From CAYMTV01 sp964393525 (GTDB taxonomy: Bacteria; Patescibacteriota; Microgenomatia; Daviesbacterales; UBA10151), in contig CAYMTV010000054.1 in the NCBI GenBank assembly GCA_964393525.1, forward strand, positions 1 through 5,367: a stretch of DNA of 5,367 nt. Direction: 5' to 3'. Below, one piece after another: positions 1-5,267 of the stretch. Within the stretch, counting starts at the first letter, position 1. Each line of letters begins with the position of its first letter. The notes under the pieces were generated by a model. That model did not search any database, was not told where the DNA came from, and worked only from the letters and a program-made list of their open reading frames with translations. The position numbers were made by a program, and so were the translations under genes.

Positions 1-961
1 GGATTTTTGAGAAAGTTTTATAGTTTTCAAAGGCTTTTTTGGTTTGAGCCTTGATGTTTTCAATGTCATCAACCTGGCCTAAATTCAGGTTGCCAAAAGG
101 CACGGAGGTCCTAGTACGTTGAGAGTCTGTAGTCCGATTTTGGGAGCCGCTTGAGGTACTTATCTGATCGCGAGTTTGAATGGTTTGGCTGCCCGAAGTA
201 GCCAGTACATCATCCAAAAGTACCTGGGTGGGCATATTATTGGTTACCCCAAAAGCAATATTGACAGGTTTGTTGTAGATGCCAATACTTTGTAAATCTT
301 CTTTGTTAAGGTTGATATTAATCCTCTTCCATTCTGACGATAAATTAGTGCTACTACAGGCATTTTGCTGAACTCCTTCAATCCAACAGGTATAATTTGT
401 CTGGATATTGCCGCTGCCACAGCTTGATCCCTGGGTTGGCATGGCTAAAAATATTTCCCTACCCGGGTAGGGCGGGGTGTCGGCATAGATATAGATATAA
501 AAAGGAGCGGATTTGGCGGAAGTCCCCTCGGACTTCATCTTAAAGTAAAACTCAAGTTTTAAATCGTTTCTGGTTGTTAAATCTATTCTTTGGAAAACAT
601 CAGCAAAGAGCGAGAAATTATTACTGTTTGAATCCCCGCCATTGTATTTTTTTGGGTCAGAGCAGACTTTCTTATCCAAGGTTCCAATACTCAAAGATTG
701 GCTACCGGTATGAGCATCTGTACTTAAAGTTACCTCAGGCCTATAACTTCCAGGCTTAACAGTGGCGCTGTTTTTCCAGTCAGAACCAATTGGAGCTTCA
801 AAGCTACAGTTTTTTATAAAGTTTCCGGGAGTGTCACATCTACCGCTGCCCTGTTGGGTTTGAATAATTTGGGCTTTGGGGATAAGGTTAGTTCTTTGCT
901 GGACAAGGTATGTACCGGCAACAAGTCCTGCCAGAAGAAGCAAAATCAGAAAAGCTTTCAT
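1..961 (-). CDS. membrane-anchored protein with carbohydrate-binding-like jelly roll (C-terminus outside window)
   Basis: The frame is open for 320 codons from ATG at 961 to the left edge, where it runs off. Residues 1-20 are a signal anchor (MKAFLILLLLAGLVAGTYLV) followed by QQRTNLIPKA, the same juxtamembrane motif as in the 421- and 486-residue proteins. Residues about 42-254 read like a CBM4/9-type beta-sandwich: N-terminal CDTPGNFIKNCSFE, a Trp at 62, a DAHTGSQSLSI strand, long beta-rich stretches (LKLEFYFKMKS, PFYIYIYAD), and a terminal LLDDVLAT strand typical of the fold. A Thr/Ser/Gln-rich linker (255-285) leads to a helical tail containing AFENYKTFSKI, which resembles AIENYKTYRKI near the end of the 486-residue protein. 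An in-frame TAA at 974-976, the stop of the gene before it, limits the start; the gap is 12 bases. A weak AAGG lies 15 bases upstream. Sugar binding is inferred from the fold pattern; no catalytic domain is visible. Confidence 0.88.
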   Translation of the reverse strand, partial: MKAFLILLLLAGLVAGTYLVQQRTNLIPKAQIIQTQQGSGRCDTPGNFIKNCSFEAPIGSDWKNSATVKPGSYRPEVTLSTDAHTGSQSLSIGTLDKKVCSDPKKYNGGDSNSNNFSLFADVFQRIDLTTRNDLKLEFYFKMKSEGTSAKSAPFYIYIYADTPPYPGREIFLAMPTQGSSCGSGNIQTNYTCWIEGVQQNACSSTNLSSEWKRININLNKEDLQSIGIYNKPVNIAFGVTNNMPTQVLLDDVLATSGSQTIQTRDQISTSSGSQNRTTDSQRTRTSVPFGNLNLGQVDDIENIKAQTKKAFENYKTFSKI

Positions 962-973
962 ACCAATGCGGGG

Positions 974-1324
974 TTACCTTTTTCCGTCGTCTTGCCAGGT
1001 AGCGTGTTCCGAGCCTTCATCACAGCCAAGATAATCCCTGTCCCGGCACTTTTGATCTACTTTGGGGTCATCAGTGGCATAAGTTTGAACTTGAGTGGGT
1101 TGTTTGTTATCTAAGGTCTTTTGGTTTACCACGGCAAAGATAATGACTCCTGCAGCAACTATTGCAGCTAGAACTATTAAACCTAAAATGGGGGAAAAAC
1201 CCTTTTGGTTTATCATTTTCGCAAGAAAAGAACTCGAAGCCCTATTCTTCGTTGTTGGAAGAGAGTTCATTTTCGCAAGAAAAGAACTCGAAGCCCTATT
1301 CTTCGTTGTTGGAAGAGAGTTCAT
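974..1324 (-). CDS. small single-pass membrane protein with duplicated leader
   Basis: A 116-residue protein of unknown function. Residues 1-36 are two identical copies of an 18-residue peptide starting MNSLPTTKNRASSSF. Then comes MINQKGFSPIL, a hydrophobic helix (about 44-66), and a short charged tail with PKVDQK and two Cys (93, 101). QKG followed by F resembles a type IV prepilin cleavage site, but Glu at +5 is absent. The tail pattern PKV-(7 residues)-acidic also occurs in the 86-residue protein, and both genes directly follow a gene for the same three-Cys domain, so I regard them as paralogues. The start overlaps the stop of the preceding gene as ATGA, suggesting translational coupling. 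Three in-frame ATGs are possible (1324, 1270, 1216). Only 1324 has a Shine-Dalgarno-like AAAGGAG, 13 bases away. The 1216 start would give an 80-residue protein of family-like length. Confidence 0.82.
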   Translation of the reverse strand: MNSLPTTKNRASSSFLAKMNSLPTTKNRASSSFLAKMINQKGFSPILGLIVLAAIVAAGVIIFAVVNQKTLDNKQPTQVQTYATDDPKVDQKCRDRDYLGCDEGSEHATWQDDGKR

Positions 1325-1327
1325 TTT
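1214..1327 (-). repeat. perfect 54-bp tandem duplication in a coding leader
   Basis: Two base-for-base identical 54-bp copies (1214-1267 and 1268-1321) plus 6 bases of a third. Each unit ends, on the plus strand, at the CAT of the next, so every copy supplies an in-frame ATG. Because 54 is a multiple of 3, gain or loss of copies keeps the 116-residue frame. Each unit can fold: plus-strand GAACTCGAAG (1230-1239) pairs with CTTCG (1247-1251) and AGTTC (1264-1268), leaving a 7-base loop and a 12-base bulge on one side. Identity between copies suggests recent duplication. Confidence 0.97.
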
Positions 1328-2586
1328 ACAGTTACCACTCCTTTCATGTCAGGATGGATTTTGCAAAAGTAAGAGAAGCTTCCTGAGGAGGTAAATTTAT
1401 AGGAAAAAGATTCCCCGGGTCCGATATTTCGCGAGTCAAAGTTGCCGTTGTTGGCTGTGACCGTATGGGCAATGCTGTCTTTGTTGGTCCAGGTTACTGT
1501 ATCGCCGGAATTAATAGTAACTTCGCTTGGGCTGTATTTAGAATTGCTGATATTGACGCTTACCGTATTGGTATTTGTGTTAGTACTGGTGCCTGAAGTT
1601 GTTGTCCCTAAAATTTCTTCCGCCTTTTTAACATGGTTTTTATTAAGCAAGTTATTGGGATCAGGGGTGCCTTTATCGGTTTCCTGAAGCTGGCCATCTC
1701 CGGTATCGATCCTCCAGACCAGGTCTAAATTATCTTTCTTACTATTTGCGCCGCTGCAAAGATACAACCTGCCTTCTTTGCTGCCGTCTTTGGTCTTGCC
1801 CTTTAAAGCCGGAGTATCAGCTGTTTCCAGAACACCCAAGTCTGCTTTAACACAAGTTTCGGGTACGCCTTCCATGATTGCTCTGTAAAGGGCGTATCTG
1901 GTTGCAACTTTAGTTTTATAATAGGTATCCTGGGCTTGGGTGCAGGATTGAGTCTGACCGCCTCCTCCGCTAGGGGAGCCGGGGTTATTACCATAATCTA
2001 CGAAGTCTTTGGCAGAAGTGCCTTGTTTTGAAGTTAGTTTCAAACATCTATTCCCTTCCTTAAACTCAAAGCATTGATTGCTGGTATCTTTGTTTACACT
2101 CGGATCATCGCTTATAGGACAGTCACTATTTTTGACGCAAGTTTTACTACAATCTGCCTTCCAGTAGAAATTAGCCGGTCTTTGGGCACCTGGGGGGTCA
2201 TCCTGACATACAGGCTTGCTGGGGAATGATCCGCTTCCTGAGCCACCACCGTTACAGCCGATGCCTTTATCTTTGAGCTCTTTTTCATGCTCTTCAACCC
2301 AGGCTTCGGCAGCCCTATCCCCATAAACCGCTGAAAAGTCAGCTCTGGATTGTTCACTTTGACCGGAAAGGGTTTGACCATCACAAGCCACAGTTTTGCC
2401 TGCAGCTTGAGGCAGGATGTTTGTTTTTTGCTGGGAAAGATAAACCCCTATGGCAAGCCCTGCCAAAAGTAGAATTACTACTAAAACAGGGGCAATACCT
2501 CTTTGAGAGTGTACAGCGTCCAGCGTCAAGCGTACAGTTGAAAACAAGTAATTTTGAATTTTAAATTGTAACTTTGAACTTTGCAT
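1321..2586 (-). CDS. anchored protein with shared three-Cys domain and C-terminal type 1 copper cupredoxin
   Basis: 421 residues. The leader (1-27) is built on repeat DNA. QRGIAPV (28-34) opens a hydrophobic helix to about residue 50, followed by SQQKTNILPQAAG. Residues 69-181 are Cys-rich with Gly/Ser linkers. Residues 215-327 form a domain also found in the 215-residue neighbour: Cys215, then TCVKADLG with Cys245, then RLYLCSG with Cys277 and WR at 291-292. A Thr/Asn/Ser linker (328-341) leads to residues 342-421, a plastocyanin/amicyanin-like cupredoxin with YSPSEVTINSGDTVTW, AHTV (His374) and FCKIHPDMKG (Cys408, His411, Met414). This is a complete His-Cys-His-Met type 1 copper ligand set with the short C-x2-H-x2-M spacing of amicyanin. 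The domain should bind copper outside the membrane; electron transfer or copper handling is inference. ATG lies 9 bases after the preceding stop with no clear ribosome site. The TGA stop overlaps the next ATG. Confidence 0.93.
   Translation of the reverse strand: MQSSKLQFKIQNYLFSTVRLTLDAVHSQRGIAPVLVVILLLAGLAIGVYLSQQKTNILPQAAGKTVACDGQTLSGQSEQSRADFSAVYGDRAAEAWVEEHEKELKDKGIGCNGGGSGSGSFPSKPVCQDDPPGAQRPANFYWKADCSKTCVKNSDCPISDDPSVNKDTSNQCFEFKEGNRCLKLTSKQGTSAKDFVDYGNNPGSPSGGGGQTQSCTQAQDTYYKTKVATRYALYRAIMEGVPETCVKADLGVLETADTPALKGKTKDGSKEGRLYLCSGANSKKDNLDLVWRIDTGDGQLQETDKGTPDPNNLLNKNHVKKAEEILGTTTSGTSTNTNTNTVSVNISNSKYSPSEVTINSGDTVTWTNKDSIAHTVTANNGNFDSRNIGPGESFSYKFTSSGSFSYFCKIHPDMKGVVTVK
1338..1344 (-). 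promoter_or_regulatory. Shine-Dalgarno-like AAAGGAG for the 116-residue gene
   Basis: AAAGGAG on the minus strand, inside the last codons of the 421-residue gene, 13 bases before ATG at 1324. The spacing is long, but this is the only good purine-rich site near any of the three candidate starts. It therefore favours 1324 over 1270 and 1216. Confidence 0.4.
2511..2537 (-). repeat. degenerate heptanucleotide array (GTACAGC-type), 27 bp
   Basis: On the plus strand, 7-7-7-6 bases with units GTACAGC at the outer left, variants GTCCAGC and GTCAAGC in the middle, and a 6-base GTACAG remnant. It encodes part of the leader just before QRG in the 421-residue protein. The 42 bases 2498-2539 match 3986-4027 at 34 positions by my count, so this is the same element as in the 486-residue gene, more diverged. 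Confidence 0.75.
2551..2585 (-). repeat. AT-rich heptanucleotide-periodic stretch at the start of the 421-residue gene
   Basis: On the plus strand five 7-base units follow one another (ATTTTGA, ATTTTAA, ATTGTAA, CTTTGAA, CTTTGCA), consensus NTTTTGA. They encode residues 1-12 of the leader. The periodicity is visible, but the units are low in complexity, so confidence is moderate. No shared sequence with the other arrays, only the period. Confidence 0.5.
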
Positions 2587-2595
2587 TTTAAATTT

Positions 2596-4056
2596 TTATG
2601 ATGCTTTACAGGTATCAGCCTGGCCTGAACCCTGATTTATCAGTTGATCGGCTTTGGTTACATCAATCCCTTTACTTTTTAACTCATCTATTATTTTACG
2701 ATACGTTTTGTAGTTTTCGATTGCAAGATTATAATCTCTTTTAAACTGGCCCTGGCTTGGATCAGCACCTAACTGAAGAATTCCAGTCGGGAGCTTGATG
2801 AACTCCTTTAATCCGCCGGAAGCCGCGCTATATACTGTTCCGTAGTTTCCAGCTTCAGAGCACTTAACCTCCTGATTTCCACAAACTCCATCTGGATCAG
2901 GTATGCAGTCCTGATTAAATCCACATTTGCTTGGATCTTTACAAACTCCTGCGAAACACTTTCCGTCTAACTGGGAATAAGCACAGGTTTTTTTTGTACA
3001 AGCAGCTTGAGTGCTACCGCCTGGTGTTCCTGCAGTAGTTCTAACCTTGGTTGCATCTACAGGTTTACCTTCTTGTCCGGTACAGCTTATCTTCTGTCCG
3101 AGTCCTAGTTTATTGGCACAAGCTGCATCGTATCCGCAATTTGAACAATCCTGATTTTTGCAGACTCCCTTATAACAGGAATCTGCCTTACCGTCACCAT
3201 TTTCGTCGACCGCATAGGAACAAGTTTTATCTGAATGCTCACAAACCCCAGGATTATCTATAACATTAATTTTGCATCCTGCATATAGGCTGTCATAAGG
3301 AGATTTTAGTTGGCCGGACGCAGGATCCTTAATTTGAACACCTTCTTCAACGGTTCTACCATCTCTTGTAAGGTTGATTACGCAGTTGGCGTTTTTGTCG
3401 ACAGTGACTTGAGGGTTAATATCACACTCCAATCCTCCATCAGCTGACTGACGAGTAATATAACTTAATCCATAGGCATTTATGCATTCTTGGTTAGATT
3501 TAGGTGGAGTGCATCTTCCGTTTACTCCTCTTTTACATATTGTTGTAGCAGGGGCAAGATCACACTCTAATCCTCCATCAGCGCTTGCTCTGGCGATATA
3601 ATTTGAACCGTAAGCATTAATGCAATCTTGAGTAGAACCTGGCGGTATACATCTACCATTTACACCCCTTTTGCAGAGAGATTCAGCAGGACATTCTTTA
3701 TTCCAGGTACACCATCTTGTTGCAGTTGACTGTCGAGCGCAAAAATTAATATCTATGGATTTTTCCTGGATCTCATCTCCAGCGGCATTTTGTATAGTGT
3801 AGTCACAATGGCTGAAAACACTTTGTCTGTTTGCAGCTGGACATTGGGTATCTACTGGCTCGTCTGTGCACACAAAGTAGCCTCCTGCAGCTTTAGGCTT
3901 TAGATTAGTTCTTTGTTGGACTAAATAAACTCCGGCAATCAGTCCTGCAATGAGTAAAGTTACAACTATTGCCGGTGCAGCAAAACCTGTTTGGGAACGT
4001 ACAGCGTACAGCATACAGCGTACAGTTTTTCTAAGCCATAATTCGAATTTGGGCAT
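2596..4056 (-). CDS. large Cys-rich membrane-anchored surface protein with internal duplication
   Basis: 486 residues, family not recognised. The leader (1-21) precedes QTGFAAPAI (22-30), a hydrophobic helix to about residue 45 and VQQRTNLKPKAAGG, so the rest should be extracytoplasmic. About 30 cysteines, presumably disulphide bonded, fill residues 63-399. Residues 127-169 and 173-215 are a duplicated module (CKRGVNGRC, a CINAYG segment, then SADGGLECD). Residues 270-399 hold knottin-like Cys clusters with GVCKNQDC and GVCKDPSKC, and DENGDGKAD at 284-292, which fits a Dx[DN]xDG calcium-binding loop. The tail (about 415-475) is helical and contains AIENYKTYRKI, similar to the tail of the jelly-roll protein. 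It is the first gene after the 110-base gap and has its own promoter. Its ATG is 6 bases from the -10 box and has no ribosome site, so the mRNA may be leaderless. A structural or adhesive surface role is inference. Confidence 0.93.
   Translation of the reverse strand: MPKFELWLRKTVRCMLYAVRSQTGFAAPAIVVTLLIAGLIAGVYLVQQRTNLKPKAAGGYFVCTDEPVDTQCPAANRQSVFSHCDYTIQNAAGDEIQEKSIDINFCARQSTATRWCTWNKECPAESLCKRGVNGRCIPPGSTQDCINAYGSNYIARASADGGLECDLAPATTICKRGVNGRCTPPKSNQECINAYGLSYITRQSADGGLECDINPQVTVDKNANCVINLTRDGRTVEEGVQIKDPASGQLKSPYDSLYAGCKINVIDNPGVCEHSDKTCSYAVDENGDGKADSCYKGVCKNQDCSNCGYDAACANKLGLGQKISCTGQEGKPVDATKVRTTAGTPGGSTQAACTKKTCAYSQLDGKCFAGVCKDPSKCGFNQDCIPDPDGVCGNQEVKCSEAGNYGTVYSAASGGLKEFIKLPTGILQLGADPSQGQFKRDYNLAIENYKTYRKIIDELKSKGIDVTKADQLINQGSGQADTCKAS
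3412..3678 (-). repeat. tandem protein-level duplication (46-residue period) in the 486-residue protein
   Basis: Residues 127-169 and 173-215 align without gaps at an offset of 46. They share CKRGVNGRC, a Q-(D/E)-CINAYG segment, SYI/NYI, and SADGGLECD. Each unit has four cysteines. The DNA copies are clearly diverged at synonymous sites, so the duplication is old and both copies are kept under selection. Confidence 0.92.
3999..4025 (-). repeat. heptanucleotide array (GTACAGC), 27 bp
   Basis: On the plus strand three full 7-base units (GTACAGC twice, then ATACAGC) and a 6-base GTACAG remnant. It lies in codons 11-20 of the 486-residue gene, just before QTG. One unit is not a multiple of 3, so a change of a single unit would shift the frame, while the whole 27 bp keeps it. 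That makes it a possible slippage site. Confidence 0.88.
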
Positions 4057-4062
4057 TAAGTC

Positions 4063-4092
4063 ATGATAAGATCAAAATTGCCTAAAATGCAA
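4063..4092 (-). promoter_or_regulatory. probable promoter for the 486-residue gene (leaderless geometry)
   Basis: On the minus strand the -10 box TATCAT (4068-4063) matches five of six consensus bases. The -35 candidate TTGCAT (4092-4087) is weaker and the spacer is 18 bases. Only 6 bases, GACTTA, separate the -10 box from ATG at 4056, so transcription should begin at or next to the start codon. No Shine-Dalgarno sequence is present, consistent with a leaderless mRNA. Confidence 0.55.
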
Positions 4093-4112
4093 GTTTTATA
4101 TTAATGTAACCA

Positions 4113-4159
4113 TTCGACAAGCTCAGGGAATATTTGCTGAGCGAGCGAAGCGAGTCGAA
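4113..4159. repeat. bulged palindromic REP-like element
   Basis: On the plus strand TTCGAC (4113-4118) pairs with GTCGAA (4154-4159), and GCTCAG (4121-4126) with CTGAGC (4137-4142). This gives a 10-base loop, a 2-base gap on the left and an 11-base GC-rich bulge (4143-4153) on the right. It begins 7 bases after the stop of the 86-residue gene and is richer in GC than its surroundings. No T-run follows on either strand, so it is not a standard terminator. Read on the plus strand it would encode LSERSESK, a peptide I remember from many spurious small ORFs, which fits a dispersed repeat. Confidence 0.8.
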
Positions 4160-4166
4160 ACATTAC

Positions 4167-4427
4167 CTACTGGATGTCTACCCCTACCAGTTCATCCACC
4201 TCATCTTCATCTTCTTCCTCATATTCAAAGTCCTGGTCCTCATTTACTTTAGGATTAGTTTGGCTGTAGAGAGAGGAGGAATCTTGGATTTGCCCAGGTT
4301 TTTTAAAGAAAATTTGGTTGAAGATTACAGCAAAAAGCAGCACCCCGATTAAAGTGAGGATCATTACCGGAGCCAACCCTTTTTGGTTGATCGTTAATCG
4401 TTGATCGTTGACAAGTTTCATAGACAT
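4167..4427 (-). CDS. small single-pass membrane protein with acidic tail
   Basis: 86 residues, family not recognised. A leader (1-13) made of heptamer-repeat DNA precedes NQKGLAPVM (14-22). A hydrophobic helix follows to about residue 40, then FKKPGQ, and a very acidic tail (62-79, mostly Glu and Asp). QKG-L resembles a prepilin cleavage site but lacks Glu at +5. The helix and the PKV motif (59-61) match the 116-residue protein in order and spacing. ATG at 4427 lies only 3 bases after the stop of the 215-residue gene, so the two are almost surely cotranscribed. A second in-frame ATG at 4421 is possible; neither has a strong ribosome site. The acidic tail would face outwards and might bind cations or a basic partner, which is inference. 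Confidence 0.82.
   Translation of the reverse strand: MSMKLVNDQRLTINQKGLAPVMILTLIGVLLFAVIFNQIFFKKPGQIQDSSSLYSQTNPKVNEDQDFEYEEEDEDEVDELVGVDIQ
4386..4412 (-). repeat. heptanucleotide array (GTTGATC), 27 bp
   Basis: On the plus strand three full 7-base units (GTTGATC, with GTTAATC as the second) and a 6-base GTTGAC remnant. Layout and total length (7-7-7-6) equal those of the GTACAGC arrays at 2511 and 3999, with a different unit sequence. It encodes residues 6-14 of the 86-residue protein, directly before QKG. Confidence 0.88.
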
Positions 4428-4430
4428 AAT

Positions 4431-5078
4431 TTACTCAATACCTACCATTTGTTCAGCTACTTTAAGTTGACTGTTGTTTGGAAACTGAGCAGGGTTAAGA
4501 GAATATTGCTCAATGGTTCTAGTTAACATCTTGCCGTTTTTGCTTTTAACTCTCCACTTAAAATTTGGCTTTTCTATTGAATTATCTTTGCCACTGCAGA
4601 TAAATAATCTCCTTTTTTCTTTATGAGTATCATTTGAGGTTCCTTCAAGCCTGGGCTGCATGCCAAAATCAGCTTCAACACAGGTTTGGGATTTCCCAGA
4701 TAGTATAGAATAGTATTTAGTCAGCCTATATGAAGTTTTGGATAGCTCATATTGCTTTTTAAACTCATCCTTGCAGGTATCTCTTTTTGTCTTATCAGGT
4801 TCGGCAAGGCAACTTTCGCCTTTAGTAATACTTAAGTCAAAACTTTCTTTGGTTTTATCAATTAATTTATTTAGCTTTTGGGCGTTAGGGTTTGGACTGT
4901 TTACCTTTTGATAATTTCCCAGGTTAGCCCGGTAAGTTTTTAAATTGGCAATTCTTTTTTGTGTAGGAGAGGAAGTTTGAGCATCAACTTTAAGAAACAG
5001 CCCGACAATCATAAAAGTTAGCAACAAAATGCCAATGTATATAGGTAGATTTCTGTAGAAAGAGTAAGAAACTTTCAT
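4431..5078 (-). CDS. secreted or anchored protein with shared three-Cys domain
   Basis: 215 residues, family not recognised. Residues 12-30 are hydrophobic, and VDA before Gln34 is a possible signal peptidase I site. Residues 39-100 are Lys-rich and helical. Residues 102-213 align with 215-327 of the 421-residue protein: Cys102 then 30 residues to TCVEADFG (Cys133), then KEKRRLFICSG (Cys161), FKWR (173-176), and KVAEQMVG near the end. The three cysteines and the WR pair coincide in both. This protein lacks the QxG leader, the TNLxPxA motif and the cupredoxin of its paralogue. It is the first gene downstream of the right-hand promoter and is followed after 3 bases by the 86-residue gene. ATG at 5078 has no clear ribosome site; GGAGAAAG lies too far upstream. 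Role unknown; the domain should be extracytoplasmic. Confidence 0.9.
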   Translation of the reverse strand: MKVSYSFYRNLPIYIGILLLTFMIVGLFLKVDAQTSSPTQKRIANLKTYRANLGNYQKVNSPNPNAQKLNKLIDKTKESFDLSITKGESCLAEPDKTKRDTCKDEFKKQYELSKTSYRLTKYYSILSGKSQTCVEADFGMQPRLEGTSNDTHKEKRRLFICSGKDNSIEKPNFKWRVKSKNGKMLTRTIEQYSLNPAQFPNNSQLKVAEQMVGIE

Positions 5079-5110
5079 GGGCAGTAAAGTTAAACTTAGC
5101 TTCTTTCTCC

Positions 5111-5139
5111 ACGATAGTCAATTTAAATCCTTTAGTCAA
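5111..5139 (-). promoter_or_regulatory. putative promoter for the 215/86-residue gene pair
   Basis: On the minus strand -35 TTGACT (5139-5134), a 17-base spacer, and -10 TATCGT (5116-5111), which matches four of six consensus bases. The predicted start near 5104 leaves an untranslated leader of about 25 bases. A second TTGACT (5121-5116) overlaps the -10 box and is less well placed. No other promoter of similar quality lies upstream of ATG 5078. Confidence 0.5.
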
Positions 5140-5153
5140 GTTAAGACTTGACT
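5134..5153. promoter_or_regulatory. operator-like palindrome over the -35 box
   Basis: A perfect 8-bp inverted repeat, AGTCAAGT and ACTTGACT around a 4-base centre. Its left arm is the -35 box of the putative promoter. A further direct copy of TAGTCAA lies 18 bp away (5115-5121), giving three half-sites within 39 bases. The position suits a repressor site; the protein is not encoded in the window. Confidence 0.45.
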
Positions 5154-5230
5154 GTTAAAGCTCAAATTTGGTAGTATATCTAGCACTAATGACAGTAGCG
5201 AGAAACAACGCCTTTATAGATCTTCGGTAG

Positions 5231-5267
5231 TCCTTCGATGTTTCGGAGGAATCCGAAACACACAGGA
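5231..5267. repeat. hairpin in divergent intergenic region
   Basis: TGTTTCGG (5239-5246) and CCGAAACA (5253-5260) form a perfect 8-bp stem with a 6-base loop. TCCT (5231-5234) and AGGA (5264-5267) extend it across a small internal loop. It lies between divergent genes, so it ends no visible transcript, and no T-run follows. It could be another dispersed palindrome or part of an RNA leader. Confidence 0.55.

Noticed and set aside
1095..1394. Plus-strand frames with duplicated FARKELEAL peptides
   Set aside because: They are antisense images of the 54-bp duplication and of the 116- and 421-residue genes, with no ribosome site or family likeness.
1803..1994. Minus-strand frame inside the 421-residue gene, and a similar one at 2112-2384
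   Set aside because: Out-of-frame shadows of a well-supported gene, no signal, domain or ribosome site.
4113..4159. Rho-independent terminator after the 86-residue gene
   Set aside because: The stem is interrupted by an 11-base bulge and no T-run follows on the minus strand.
4134..4352. Plus-strand reading frame beginning LSERSESK
   Set aside because: It starts inside the palindromic element and then runs antisense through the 86-residue gene; its composition follows from the repeat and the opposite strand.
3999..4412. Possible CRISPR array from the regularly repeated short units
   Set aside because: Units are 7 bp and directly adjacent with no unique spacers, and they lie in coding leaders.
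974..4427. Calling the QxG proteins type IV pilins
   Set aside because: All lack Glu at +5 after the putative cleavage site, and the domains that follow are not pilin-like; only a prepilin-like leader can be claimed.
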